Part shown: in pieces, positions 31,638-42,242 of the stretch | Numbering within the stretch: position 1 is the stretch's first letter | Layout: the number at the start of each line of letters is the position of its first letter | Origin: Rhynchopus euleeides | Lineage: Eukaryota; Euglenozoa; Diplonemea; Diplonemida; Diplonemidae | Direction of reading: 5' to 3' | Assembly (NCBI GenBank): GCA_963210315.1 | Contig: OY723244.1 | Coordinates: 744,001-808,000, forward strand | DNA length: 64,000 nt | The notes under the pieces: generated by a model | Database searches by the model: none | Told to the model about the DNA's origin: nothing | What the model saw: the letters and a program-made list of their open reading frames with translations, nothing else | Made by a program: the position numbers and the translations under genes

Positions 31638-32895
31638 CCCCCCCCCCCCCACTACACTGCTTTCTCTGCTCACGGGTGTCTGCTGCATGTCGAGGCGAGA
31701 AGCAAGGTGACATGCAGGGCGGAAGCCATCGACACCCGTGTTGTTGGTCATCTGTGGCAGAGGCTAGAGAGCCGTGTACTCGACGTGCTTGAACAACAAT
31801 GGCTGGGCGTCCTCTCCTGTCTCCTCCCAAAGGGTGACCATCGAAGACGCCCATGGCTGAAAACGCGCAAAGACAGGGTCGAGAGTCCCAGTCGAGTAGT
31901 TTCCAAGACAGATCGGTCCATCCTTGCAAACCACTCGACCGGGGGGAGAGAAAAGGGGAGAAGGGGCGAAATCAAGGCGAATGGTGGATGCATCGAGAGA
32001 AATTACAGGGGTCCGTGGTGCCGTGGTCCCTACACATGTTCTGCTGGTGTCACTCCGAGCCGGCGGCCGACTCATTCCTAGCACCACGAACCCCCAAAGG
32101 ACAAGACTATACACACTGTGCAAGACTCTATTAAGGGGGAGGGGAGGGATGGTCTGGTTTGGTTGATTAGGCGCTGAGGGTAGTCGTGGGTTGGCAGCCG
32201 AAACTGCGTAGTAGATATACCCCACTACAAAACACGCCTGCTTTCCCTTTCCCTCCTTCCCCTCCGCCATTTATTCGTACAAAAAAACAACGATACAGGA
32301 GCACAAAGTGTATGGTGTCAAGGAGAGACTGCGTATTACGTACAGACACCTGGTCGTGTTTTAGTGATACTGTGTTGTGGTCCAACCACCAAGCCACTGA
32401 CAGACAACTGCTACACACCCTCCCATTGTGCATTGATCTGCCGTGTAGAACATATCTGGTGTAGTGACTACAAAAATGACTAACATTGCAAGAAGGTGCT
32501 GGGAGACTTACTTTTCCATTCACTCTCGACGATCAAACCCCCCCCTCCAGGGCCCCAGCTCGGGTTTGCAGAGCGCCCCCACATCTGTTTCGGCAGTGCA
32601 GGCTGGAAGACCCACCCGGCCCCCCACCCCCGGCCCCCCCTCCACGAGCAGCCACGAAAGGGCTATCCCACCGCTGTGCCTGCCTCTGCTTCTTCTCTGC
32701 GTCCTTTTCTTATTCCCCCACCCCCTCAGACGCAACCTCCATGACGAGTGAAGGGAGACTGTTCTACTAACACGTTACTTCCACACCCACTTCCCCCCTC
32801 AGGCGAGGAGCCACGATTTCCCCACAGGACACCTGGCACTCTGACAGGCTGGCCCACAGGGCGGCAGCTGAGTCTGCACCTGCCGCACTGCGATC
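31638..32895. other. Intergenic and 5' region of the cyclase gene
   Basis: No supported gene. A C-rich tract lies at 31641, and an ORF at 31764-32270 (minus) has no recognisable motif. At 32481-32550 there is a stretch of about 70 bp shared with the region upstream of the TRPML-like gene. Confidence 0.45.
32481..32550 (+). promoter_or_regulatory. About 70-bp element shared by cyclase and channel 5' regions
   Basis: It contains cattgcaagaaggtgctggg, agactt, ttccattcactctcgac and atcaaa followed by Cs. The same order occurs at 43539-43610, about 500 bp before the TRPML start; here it lies about 415 bp before the cyclase ATG. It could be a 5' UTR or promoter element, or simply a dispersed repeat. 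Confidence 0.4.
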
Positions 32896-35058
32896 ATGGC
32901 ACTGGGGTGCTATGAGCGCATCGTGTCAATGGACGGGAAGCTCACAGGCAGGGATCGGAGCGACAGGCGTCTGCTGCTGGCAATGTCCACCGTGCTGGGA
33001 ACTGTGCCGTGGTGCTTTATCTTACCTGCTGCGGCGTACCCACCCCTGTTGGTTGCATTCAGCATCGTGACGTGCCTGCCCAATGCAGCGATGCTTTTTA
33101 TGCTGCTGACGTACAGGCCGCTCGGTCCGTATGTGACTAAGTCATACCTGCTACTCATGGCACTCAGCCTCGTCAGCATTGACCTGCACCAGCAGACTCT
33201 TCTGTTCCCAGCCACGTGGCCATACGTTGTCATCCTTGCAGACGCCTCCTTGCTGCTGCGCCTCGGGTCGCGGTTTGCCAGCATGCTGATGGGCGTCATG
33301 TCGGTGTGGATCGTCATCGTTGCGGCTGAAAGCGTGTTCCGCTTCGGGCTGTACGACCTGCCAGGCACCTCGCCCCAGTGGCATCGGCAGGTGCGGCTGC
33401 GTGAGATGTGCGACTGCGACAACCCGCCCTGTAGCACGCGGGCCTATGTCGGTGGGTTGGATATTGCGTCGTCGCTGTTTGTGCTGCTGATCGACTTCGT
33501 CGCGACGCGTGGGTTCGCAGAGTCTGCGGAGCGTGAGAAGGCGGCGATGGGGCGGACCATCGAGACTGTGGGGGCGATTGCGCAGCTGCTGGCGGGGTAC
33601 GACGTGGACACCGTGGCGGAGATGCTGCAGGAGGCGGAGGCGGAGGGGCGGCTGCCCGCAGCGATGCACGCGGCCCTGCAGGATCTGGAGCAGAACCTGC
33701 GTGCGTACCGGCCGTACCTTCCGGAGGCGCTGTTTGCGCAGCACTCGCGCGAGGGGGATGAGGGGCCGCACCACAGGGCTTGCTCGCCCCGGCATGTGGC
33801 GCCCGGCGTTGCGACGGGGGAGGCGACGGTCGTGTTCACAGACGTGCGGTCGTCCACATCGATCTGGGAGGCGGCACCGGAGGCGATGAAGAAGGGGATG
33901 CAGACGCACAACGCGGTGATGCGCGAGGGGATCAGGGCGCTGGGTGGGTACGAGGTGAAGACGATCGGGGACGCCTTCATGGTTGCATTTGAGGAGGTGC
34001 GTGCGGGTGTGGACTTCGGGCTGACGGTGCAGCAGGGCCTGTTCGACGCGGAGTGGCCTGCGGCGCTGCTGGAGGTCGGGATCTGCAACCGCACGGACCT
34101 GTGGGGCGGGCTGACGGTGCGTGTCGGGGTGAACCACGGGCCCGTGACGCTGGAGACGAACACGCTGACGGGGCGTGTGGACTACTTCGGGCACACGGTG
34201 AACGTGGCGGCACGTCTCGAGGGGGCGTGCGCGCCCGGTGCGGTGGCGGTGCCTGCAGACCTGTGGGCACAGGTGGGCGGGACGTGCCTGCCTGCTGTGG
34301 CGGGTGCAGAGGTCCCCACCAACCTGAGCGGTGTGACGCTGTGTGTCGGGATCCGGGACGTGTGGCCGCTGGGCCTTGCGGGCAGGCAGCACCGCCACCT
34401 GAAGGCACCGGGCGCCGCAGCAGCGCGCCACAACAGCACCGACATGCCGCTGATGCCCTTCAGCACCGCGTCGCGAGGCTCCTTCACGTCCACCCTCTCC
34501 ACCTCCACCTCCTCCAGCAGCACCTGCTTTGGGATGAAGCTGACGGATGCCACGATCGGGACGATGACGCTGTGCGCTGTGGACGACAACGCGCCCAGGC
34601 ACATCGCACCCGCGCTGGAGGCGGTGATGCCGCTGCTGCAGAAGAGCCGCGGGACACTCGTGACCCTCCTCGGGCAGCACGTGTTTGTCGCGTGGAACCT
34701 CGTGCAGGCTGTGCCCGTGCACGCCGAGAGCGCCGTGCAGTTCGCACAGCACGCGACGCGAGCCGCGTGGGCGGGCGGGGTGACGCTGGGGCTTGCGAGC
34801 GGGACGGTGCACCACGGGGACGTGGGGACCTCCACGCAGCGCTTCGTGACGGCAGCCGGGCACACCGTGTGCGCCAGCCTGCGCGTGTGGTGCCTTGCTC
34901 TCGAGGCACTCATCCCCTGCCTCTACAGGGTGCAGGGCCAGGCCCCCCCAGGCGCGCTGCATGCAATGCTCCACGCCAGCCCCCTCCCCTCCCACACCGA
35001 CCTCGGCACCCTCTACGAGCTGCAACCCCACACCCCTGTGGCACTGCCCTCGGTGTGA
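32896..35058 (+). CDS. Membrane class III nucleotide (adenylate/guanylate) cyclase
   Basis: A 720-residue ORF, ATG 32896. Residues 25-200 contain several hydrophobic segments (for example LLLAMSTVLGTVPWCFILPA and SLFVLLIDFVA), so the protein is an integral membrane enzyme. Then comes a short helical linker (about 215-290) and a cyclase domain at about 305-460. FTDVRSST supplies the first metal-binding Asp (about 314), KTIGDAFMVAF the second, and DYFGHTVNVAARLE the Asn/Arg pair that stabilises the transition state. A second, degenerate cyclase-like domain follows at about 550-690. It has GQHVFVAW in place of GDAFMVAF and TAAGHTVCASL in place of GHTVNVAAR, so it should be catalytically inactive. 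It probably makes cAMP or cGMP; the substrate cannot be fixed by eye. Single exon. Confidence 0.85.
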   Translation: MALGCYERIVSMDGKLTGRDRSDRRLLLAMSTVLGTVPWCFILPAAAYPPLLVAFSIVTCLPNAAMLFMLLTYRPLGPYVTKSYLLLMALSLVSIDLHQQTLLFPATWPYVVILADASLLLRLGSRFASMLMGVMSVWIVIVAAESVFRFGLYDLPGTSPQWHRQVRLREMCDCDNPPCSTRAYVGGLDIASSLFVLLIDFVATRGFAESAEREKAAMGRTIETVGAIAQLLAGYDVDTVAEMLQEAEAEGRLPAAMHAALQDLEQNLRAYRPYLPEALFAQHSREGDEGPHHRACSPRHVAPGVATGEATVVFTDVRSSTSIWEAAPEAMKKGMQTHNAVMREGIRALGGYEVKTIGDAFMVAFEEVRAGVDFGLTVQQGLFDAEWPAALLEVGICNRTDLWGGLTVRVGVNHGPVTLETNTLTGRVDYFGHTVNVAARLEGACAPGAVAVPADLWAQVGGTCLPAVAGAEVPTNLSGVTLCVGIRDVWPLGLAGRQHRHLKAPGAAAARHNSTDMPLMPFSTASRGSFTSTLSTSTSSSSTCFGMKLTDATIGTMTLCAVDDNAPRHIAPALEAVMPLLQKSRGTLVTLLGQHVFVAWNLVQAVPVHAESAVQFAQHATRAAWAGGVTLGLASGTVHHGDVGTSTQRFVTAAGHTVCASLRVWCLALEALIPCLYRVQGQAPPGALHAMLHASPLPSHTDLGTLYELQPHTPVALPSV

Positions 35059-35104
35059 CAGCTCCTCATCAACCTGCGGGAGTTCCGTTTGTTTTTTTTT
35101 GTTG

Positions 35105-35223
35105 CCCGGGGGGGGCCCTCGCTACCAGTCACTGCTCGTCACAGCTCGTCAGTCAGTGAGGGGAAGTGGGCCGTGGCTCACTTTTTCTCACTCAGTCACA
35201 CTTGGTAGCGAAGGCCCCCGGGG
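35105..35223. repeat. Inverted repeat behind the cyclase gene
   Basis: Arms of about 21 bp (ccctcgctacca at 35116-35127 preceded by a G run; tggtagcgaagg at 35203-35214 followed by Cs) could form a stem with a loop of about 75 nt, 50 bp after the stop codon. It could be a 3' UTR or termination structure, or a small MITE. Confidence 0.5.
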
Positions 35224-36892
35224 GAGGGGGTTTTTTTTGGCGCACAGTGCCGCACCCACCGACCCGACCCCCACGCTTCCCTGCAGCCGGCCCGCCGACA
35301 GCAGCCACCTTTGCTTCATCCGTGATACTGTGCCCCCCCTCCCCCACCCCCTTCCCCCGTCTTCTGTGTACAAGGAACTACAAAGCTTTCACCACCACAC
35401 AGCATCATGTGTGCGGTAAGTCTATTCTGGCAGACGCACCCCTCCCCCCCAACCCCCAACCCCTCTCCATTTCCTCCATTTATGTGACTCTCTACCTCAG
35501 ATTGGGCGGCCTTAGCATGCCCCCAACCATCCGCTGTGTGTGTGTGTACACCAATAGCAAGCGCTCGGTGTAGTCTGCACTGCGATATGACAAGATTCAC
35601 GTGTGTGTGTTGATCACTTTATCCTGCACGGGTCCTAGCCCACCCCTGTGTGTGTGTGTGTGGGGGGTAATCAAATTTTATGGAGGTGTCGGCCCTGTAC
35701 GGACGTTCGCACATCCCCTTCAGTATCGAACATCTGGAGGATTCCCCAATACGGCATGACCCCGGTTTTGACGCGTACTCGTGTGTGTGACAGTGGATAT
35801 CACATCAAGAGCAAGTGCTCGGTGTGTGTCTACACTAGTATAAAAGATTCACGTGTGTGTGTGTGTGTAACAGCGGAGCGATCACACCAGCTTGGATGTG
35901 ATCTACACGACTCCACAAAGGGTGCGCAGGTGGGCCTGTCTGCCATGTGTCATGTGGCTCACACATGGGGCTGGGCACCTTCGTTCACCTTCCGTACACG
36001 GCTCTAAAAAGGTTCACATGACATGTGTGAGTGTGTACAGTGTCGGAATCAGGGCGTTCGCTCCATGCGACCTGCAACTCAAAAAAAAATGGTTCGCTGG
36101 CTCAGCCACACCACACCGATATAAAGATTTAACGTATGTCATGGTGCCCCTGAAAACCCGATAGCAACTACGGAAGAACTATGTAAATCGGCCACCATAT
36201 ATGGTGATCACTTTTTTAGTCGGCAGGCTACGCGCAGATATATCCATGCCTCACTCCCCCACCCGTCCCTACGTTCCAGCAGTAGCCTCACTTGGAGCAT
36301 GTGTGCGTGTGTGTCTTCCAGGGAATATCGCATCAAAACGCAGGTATTTGGTGATCGACTCACTGCTGCAAACCAATAAAACCAATCATCACAATGCCAT
36401 GTGTTGTGCGTGGCACCGCCTTTTCTTTTTCGTACACTCCGCTGCCCCGTTCTCGGTCAGTGATTCTGCTGACAACGCGGGATACATTGCGGTGCAGATC
36501 GGCAGGGCACACCCACACCCACACCCGCAGCAGGCGTGTGGGTGTGTGGGGTGTTCTCGCGATTGGGGGAAGGGAGGTAGCTTCTCAGGTCTCATAGGTG
36601 GCTGTGTGCTGGGCGAACAAGTATTCACGTGTGTCTTGTGGTGTGGCGTTGTCCCAGTGGGGCTGGGGCGAAAAGAATTGCCGTCATCTCAAAGCCCCGC
36701 CGCCGCCCGCCCCTCCCCCTCCCCCCCACCCCCACCCCCACCCCCTTGGCCAGCAACGTTGCTCCGCCCCATTACGTTGATGAAGATGATGGCGGTGCGC
36801 GTAGCTTCTGCTGGACGGCCAGTGAGGACACAGGTCCCCAGCGCAACAGCTCGTGTTCCTGTATCTTCTCACCCTGTCACCGCCGGGTTTGC
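35224..36892. repeat. Dispersed cacgtgtgtg / acatcaagagca repeat modules
   Basis: No supported gene. Modules recur here (about 35597-35660, 35795-35850, 36012-36055) and at about 46745-46815, 49455-49790 and 58670-59030. They comprise ttcacgtgtgtgtg, gatcac(tt), cctgcacgggtcc, then (c)acatcaagagca and gtgctcggtgtg. They look like a dispersed, tandemly arranged non-coding repeat family. Confidence 0.5.
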
Positions 36893-37084
36893 CCAGGTGA
36901 TGTGATTGCCGTGAAAGCCCGTCTCACCACCGCGCTGTACCGCCTCAGCGAGTGTCTGGGGAAGGTGGACTCAGAGGGGCGTAGTGTGTGGTGTGTGTTA
37001 CCCTCAGCCCCATGCGGGAGGTGGTTCTTCAGAACAACGTACACCACTTGTGTCACCGTGAGTGATGTGTCTTCTCGTCACCCT
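36893..37084 (+). pseudogene. WD-8: relic of the last two blades of a WD40 family gene
   Basis: The frame reads PGDVIAVK...LYRLSECLGKVDSEG...CGRWFF...VTVSDVSS, which corresponds to the final 65 residues of the family. A small insertion (SVWCVLP) and missing codons in LSTGECLG show decay. Nothing upstream matches the family. Confidence 0.75.
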
Positions 37085-37344
37085 GTTTCACTCACCCTGT
37101 GTGTCAAACGGCCGATTCTTCTCCCCCCCCCCCCCCCCTAGGCCCTTGCATGGCTGTTTAAATCTCTGTTTAGGGCTGTCACAAACACGATTTTTTGGAT
37201 TTTGGGCCAAAAACTCCACCAAAATGGGCGTACCTGGCCAAAAATCGAGTGGGGGATCACTGAAAAAATCCGAGAAAATAGCGGACACCCTCGGGAAAGT
37301 CGATCCATTCGAATTACTTGGCATTTTTTTCCTGAAAAACCCCC

Positions 37345-37705
37345 GAAAAAGTGTAACGCTCGTGTAACGCTCTTGGGCCGATTTGTAACGGTCCAAAAAT
37401 ACCACTTCCAAAAGGCAGAGAAGGCCTCTAAGCACCCCAAAACCACACAGATACCCCTCGGGGTAGGTTCCTGGGTGGTTTCTAGTGGTTTCGAGGGCCT
37501 CATGGTACCCAGAGGCGGTCTGGAAGAGGTTTCTCGTGGAAAAATTTGATACTTTCCCGAAAAAACCCTTATTTTTGGGTGCTGAAATCTGCACGAAATC
37601 CCCAAACTATCACCCAAAATCGTCACCAAAGTGAAGAATTCACCCCGGAAGTGATTCCGGCAGACCAAAATGGGTGGAGTACCCTGTTTTCGGGTCAAAA
37701 ATGCT
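37345..37705 (+). repeat. Diverged direct repeat, left copy
   Basis: It shares gaaggcctctaa, gtaggttcctgggtggtt, cagaggcggtctg and ggagtaccctgttttcgggt with 42415-42790 in the same order and orientation. It is clearly related with many differences, so it is much older than the palindrome between the two copies. Confidence 0.75.
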
Positions 37706-37723
37706 GTTTTTTTCAATGATACA

Positions 37724-38020
37724 CGGTGGACTCCAGCGGGGGTAGGGTAACCCTTTTCGGGAGTCTCAACTAGGGGGAGTCCAACTCCCGCTAGCGGGAG
37801 TATAGACTCCCGCTAGCGGGAGTCTTTTCACCTATTTTCACTCATTTTTCCCATGATACCTACACGGTGGACTCCAGCGGCCCTAGCGGGAGTCTGGGAG
37901 CGGGAGTCTGAGCGGGTGTCAAAGACTCCCGCTAGCGGGAGTCTATACTCCCGCTAGGGGGAGTCTGACTCCCCCTAGCGGGAGTCTTTTCACCTATTTT
38001 CATCCATTTTTCCCATGATA
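37724..38020. repeat. Palindromic separator units (two, left outer edge)
   Basis: Two adjacent units, about 37724-37860 and 37861-38020. Each runs cacggtggactccagcgg ... several copies of CTCCCGCTAGCGGGAG ... tcttttcacctattttca ... cccatgata. The core is a perfect 16-bp palindrome repeated two to four times per unit. Confidence 0.8.
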
Positions 38021-38177
38021 TAGTTACAGTCTACTGGCGTGGGGGGTAAAATCATGGTGGAAGAGGGATGGGGAGGGGCTTGTTTTGCTTCTGTCAGTTT
38101 CCCCGGACTCTGGACTACCTACCTATCCTCCTGGTAGCGGCTGCACCTGCGGAGGTGAGCGGTTAGAATTTGAGGTG

Positions 38178-39314
38178 TCAAAGTGCGGCCATCGCCTGTC
38201 GTAGTTGTGTTACACCTTGGGCAAGACAAGCCATCCTGCAGGCCTCATCTTCTTCGTCAGAACTGTCATCCCCCTCCTGCTGTGCGCGTTGGTCAAGCGT
38301 GCTCAAAGTCGCCTCGGATGACACGAATGGTGTGAAAGTCGCCCCCAGCGGGATTGGCATTTTGCACAAGCAGAGCGATAATTTGCGGTGTCCTTCGGGG
38401 AACCGGGACAGGAAGTAGGGCGCGCTGATGGGTTCAACGAAGTCCTGTGTGTTGCAGTGCACAAACCCCTTCTGCAGCTGTGTCAACTGTGTGCAAAGAA
38501 CATACACAGCCAATCTATGAGCGTGTCGGGTGTGCAGACACGGACACAGAATGACTTCTCTATACCCGAGGATCCCGTCCTGCGACAGGTGCGCAACCTT
38601 CCAAGGCATGCCCGATGCGCGCCGCTTCTCTTCTGCCATCGCAAGATCTCTCTCGTAAGTTGCGGAGCTGGCGATTGTAACGGCATCTTTCTTGCGATGT
38701 CCGTTCTCTGCTTCTTCAAATTCGTCGTTGTTCTGCAGAGGCACTGCATCTTCTGGAGCCCACCAATGATGGAGACTGTGTACGTAGGCATTGCGCGTTG
38801 ATCCCTTTTCGGCATGCTCCATCAACCAGTGAAATATATGCCCTGAGATCCGAGCACGCAAGAAGGGAATCCGGGCTGACTCATCCTTGCATCCCCAGAA
38901 GTGCCAGGGGATGTCTGCATACCGGAAATGCATGAGGTCTGCAAGGGAGACAAAGAGGTAGCGGAACAAGCCCTTGTAGGTGTGTCCTGTGACAGGCAAG
39001 CACGACCTTCCGGAACTGAGCACCTGTCCCATTCTGCGACACATTCAGTGCAAGGTTTGTACAGGTCTTGTCGAATATTTTTTTGTTGTCTCATCCAGTA
39101 CCCTGATCAGCCGCATGGCGAGCCCCTTGCAGTCATGGAGTGCTGGGGTGACGTAGCGGGCATTGGGAAGCACACCTGCCAAGAGGGAGGGGTAGCCAGC
39201 CTCTTTTATCTCAGAGAGAGTCAGGTGCGGGTATCGATGCACCTGTTGATACCAGCGTTCTTCTGGGATGTCGCACAGTGAGCATCGGTGCCCTCGCCCC
39301 CCGCATCGCCTCAT
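38178..39314 (-). pseudogene. Unknown mobile-element protein, left-arm copy, split by TGA
   Basis: Two ORFs lie in the same frame: 39314-39045 (89 codons, starts MRRCGGRGHRCSLCDIPEERW) and 39044-38178 (288 codons). They are separated only by TGA, directly followed by ATG. Read together this is about 378 residues with a CSLC pair, a hydrophobic FRYLFVSLADLMHF segment, HWLMEHAEKG, HSLHHWW and an acidic C-terminus (DDSSDEEDE). I do not recognise the family and see no DDE or RT signature. The mirrored right-arm copy has the same stop, so the stop predates the palindrome. The product may be two proteins, one recoded protein, or none. Confidence 0.5.
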
Positions 39315-39328
39315 TGTTGCCCACTGCT

Positions 39329-39430
39329 GATCTATACTCCCGCTAGCGGGAGTTGGACTCCCCCTAGTTGAGACTCCCGAAAAGGGTTAAACCCGGTAGT
39401 GGTACCCTACCCCCGCTGGAGTCCACCGTG
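39329..39430. repeat. Palindromic separator unit (left arm, internal)
   Basis: Contains CTCCCGCTAGCGGGAG and ends gctggagtccaccgtg. It separates the H2B-like segment from the unknown ORF in the left arm. The mirror copy lies at 40833-40934. Confidence 0.8.
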
Positions 39431-39579
39431 CAAGGCCGGATCAGCCCACGGGTGGGTTTGAGGAAGAAATCTGGGGGGGCAAATTTTGCTGCGACTTCCG
39501 GTTTCACCCGGCCGAACTCCAGCATCTATCCAGACCCACGGTGCCAAGCCGTTCGCCCGTGTCGCGATCATTCGCGGCT

Positions 39580-39960
39580 TCAGGCTGCCCCCGACGACAC
39601 GTTTGTATCCTGCACCTTGCCATACTTCGCCTCCACCTTGTATATGACGGAGAGCGCCCTCCTTCCGCATCGTTGCGACTTCCCTGACAGCGAACTTATC
39701 CATGTCAGGGAAGACATGGCGATGATTGCGTTGGCCACCTGGGTGCTGTGCTTGTGGAGCTCCTTGCTCAACACCGTTGCTAGGAGCCTTCTAATGGATC
39801 CCAGTGTCAGCACACTGCCCCCTTTTTTAACAGGGAAGGCCGTGCAAAAACCATGCACAATGTTCGTCGCCTCCGCAGCCTCGGGACTCTCTGCGCTCTT
39901 CTTCTTCTTAATCGACTTTGCCGCCGGCTTCGCTGCCGGCTTCGTTGTCGTCTTCCCCAT
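39580..39960 (-). CDS. Small basic protein, H2B-like C-terminal half (left arm)
   Basis: A 126-codon ORF starting MGKTTTKPAAKPAAKSIKKKK, a tail like that of core histones. The central LTLGSIRRLLATVLSKELHKH segment resembles the H2B loop-helix pattern ([20 protein letters not shown]). The first histone helix is not visible and the C-terminal 45 residues do not resemble H2B, so this is tentative. If real, a histone-like protein is carried on a mobile element and could bind DNA in the nucleus. It may also be a decayed captured gene. Confidence 0.4.
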   Translation of the reverse strand: MGKTTTKPAAKPAAKSIKKKKSAESPEAAEATNIVHGFCTAFPVKKGGSVLTLGSIRRLLATVLSKELHKHSTQVANAIIAMSSLTWISSLSGKSQRCGRRALSVIYKVEAKYGKVQDTNVSSGAA

Positions 39961-40051
39961 TTTTGTGAATCAGGTCTGCGAGCTGGGATGGGTGGAAACG
40001 TCCGTTTCGTTTGGTGTGGCTGTACTTCAGTGACGAGTGCCACATTGCATA

Positions 40052-40211
40052 GGTATCATGGGAAAAATGAGTGAAAATAGGTGAAAAGACTCCCGCTAGG
40101 GGGAGTCAGACTCCCGCTAGCGGGAGTATAGACTCCCGCTAGCGGGAGTTGGACTCCCCCTAGTTGAGACTCCCGAAAAGGGTTACCCTACCCCCGCTGG
40201 AGTCCACCGTG
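40052..40211. repeat. Palindromic separator unit (centre)
   Basis: Single asymmetric copy at the palindrome centre, running from catgggaaaaatgagtg through repeated CTCCCGCTAGCGGGAG to gctggagtccaccgtgt. It is the spacer between the two arms. Confidence 0.8.
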
Positions 40212-40302
40212 TATGCAATGTGGCACTCGTCACTGAAGTACAGCCACACCAAACGAAACGGACGTTTCCACCCATCCCAGCTCGCAGACCTGATTCACAA
40301 AA

Positions 40303-40683
40303 ATGGGGAAGACGACAACGAAGCCGGCAGCGAAGCCGGCGGCAAAGTCGATTAAGAAGAAGAAGAGCGCAGAGAGTCCCGAGGCTGCGGAGGCGACGAA
40401 CATTGTGCATGGTTTTTGCACGGCCTTCCCTGTTAAAAAAGGGGGCAGTGTGCTGACACTGGGATCCATTAGAAGGCTCCTAGCAACGGTGTTGAGCAAG
40501 GAGCTCCACAAGCACAGCACCCAGGTGGCCAACGCAATCATCGCCATGTCTTCCCTGACATGGATAAGTTCGCTGTCAGGGAAGTCGCAACGATGCGGAA
40601 GGAGGGCGCTCTCCGTCATATACAAGGTGGAGGCGAAGTATGGCAAGGTGCAGGATACAAACGTGTCGTCGGGGGCAGCCTGA
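40303..40683 (+). CDS. Small basic protein, H2B-like C-terminal half (right arm)
   Basis: Identical in sequence to the ORF at 39580-39960, in mirror position on the other strand. ATG 40303, stop at 40681-40683. It is bordered by palindromic units at 40052-40211 and 40833-40934, so it appears as a discrete segment of its own. Confidence 0.4.
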   Translation: MGKTTTKPAAKPAAKSIKKKKSAESPEAAEATNIVHGFCTAFPVKKGGSVLTLGSIRRLLATVLSKELHKHSTQVANAIIAMSSLTWISSLSGKSQRCGRRALSVIYKVEAKYGKVQDTNVSSGAA

Positions 40684-40832
40684 AGCCGCGAATGATCGCG
40701 ACACGGGCGAACGGCTTGGCACCGTGGGTCTGGATAGATGCTGGAGTTCGGCCGGGTGAAACCGGAAGTCGCAGCAAAATTTGCCCCCCCAGATTTCTTC
40801 CTCAAACCCACCCGTGGGCTGATCCGGCCTTG

Positions 40833-40934
40833 CACGGTGGACTCCAGCGGGGGTAGGGTACCACTACCGGGTTTAACCCTTTTCGGGAGTCTCAACTAGG
40901 GGGAGTCCAACTCCCGCTAGCGGGAGTATAGATC
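40833..40934. repeat. Palindromic separator unit (right arm, internal)
   Basis: Mirror of 39329-39430. It lies between the H2B-like ORF and the unknown ORF of the right arm. Confidence 0.8.
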
Positions 40935-40948
40935 AGCAGTGGGCAACA

Positions 40949-42085
40949 ATGAGGCGATGCGGGGGGCGAGGGCACCGATGCTCACTGTGCGACATCCCAG
41001 AAGAACGCTGGTATCAACAGGTGCATCGATACCCGCACCTGACTCTCTCTGAGATAAAAGAGGCTGGCTACCCCTCCCTCTTGGCAGGTGTGCTTCCCAA
41101 TGCCCGCTACGTCACCCCAGCACTCCATGACTGCAAGGGGCTCGCCATGCGGCTGATCAGGGTACTGGATGAGACAACAAAAAAATATTCGACAAGACCT
41201 GTACAAACCTTGCACTGAATGTGTCGCAGAATGGGACAGGTGCTCAGTTCCGGAAGGTCGTGCTTGCCTGTCACAGGACACACCTACAAGGGCTTGTTCC
41301 GCTACCTCTTTGTCTCCCTTGCAGACCTCATGCATTTCCGGTATGCAGACATCCCCTGGCACTTCTGGGGATGCAAGGATGAGTCAGCCCGGATTCCCTT
41401 CTTGCGTGCTCGGATCTCAGGGCATATATTTCACTGGTTGATGGAGCATGCCGAAAAGGGATCAACGCGCAATGCCTACGTACACAGTCTCCATCATTGG
41501 TGGGCTCCAGAAGATGCAGTGCCTCTGCAGAACAACGACGAATTTGAAGAAGCAGAGAACGGACATCGCAAGAAAGATGCCGTTACAATCGCCAGCTCCG
41601 CAACTTATGAGAGAGATCTTGCGATGGCAGAAGAGAAGCGGCGCGCATCGGGCATGCCTTGGAAGGTTGCGCACCTGTCGCAGGACGGGATCCTCGGGTA
41701 TAGAGAAGTCATTCTGTGTCCGTGTCTGCACACCCGACACGCTCATAGATTGGCTGTGTATGTTCTTTGCACACAGTTGACACAGCTGCAGAAGGGGTTT
41801 GTGCACTGCAACACACAGGACTTCGTTGAACCCATCAGCGCGCCCTACTTCCTGTCCCGGTTCCCCGAAGGACACCGCAAATTATCGCTCTGCTTGTGCA
41901 AAATGCCAATCCCGCTGGGGGCGACTTTCACACCATTCGTGTCATCCGAGGCGACTTTGAGCACGCTTGACCAACGCGCACAGCAGGAGGGGGATGACAG
42001 TTCTGACGAAGAAGATGAGGCCTGCAGGATGGCTTGTCTTGCCCAAGGTGTAACACAACTACGACAGGCGATGGCCGCACTTTGA
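40949..42085 (+). pseudogene. Unknown mobile-element protein, right-arm copy, split by TGA
   Basis: Mirror image of 38178-39314. The TGA is at 41216-41218 and the next codon is ATG. The protein is identical to the left copy in the long frame; the single arm difference is silent here. Start codon ATG 40949, stop at 42083-42085. It follows the H2B-like ORF on the same strand, with a palindromic unit between them. Confidence 0.5.
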
Positions 42086-42242
42086 CACCTCAAATTCTAA
42101 CCGCTCACCTCCGCAGGTGCAGCCGCTACCAGGAGGATAGGTAGGTAGTCCAGAGTCCGGGGAAACTGACAGAAGCAAAACAAGCCCCTCCCCATCCCTC
42201 TTCCACCATGATTTTACTCCCCACGCCAGTAGACTGTAACTA

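Noticed and set aside
33151..35031. 626-codon minus-strand ORF opposite the cyclase
   Set aside because: It is the antisense of a GC-rich coding region, His/Arg/Pro-rich with no motif. The plus strand carries all cyclase signatures.
40949..42085. RAG1/Transib-like transposase
   Set aside because: I compared the ALHDCKGLAMRLIRVLDE region with RAG1-type motifs; the match is too weak and no DDE pattern follows.
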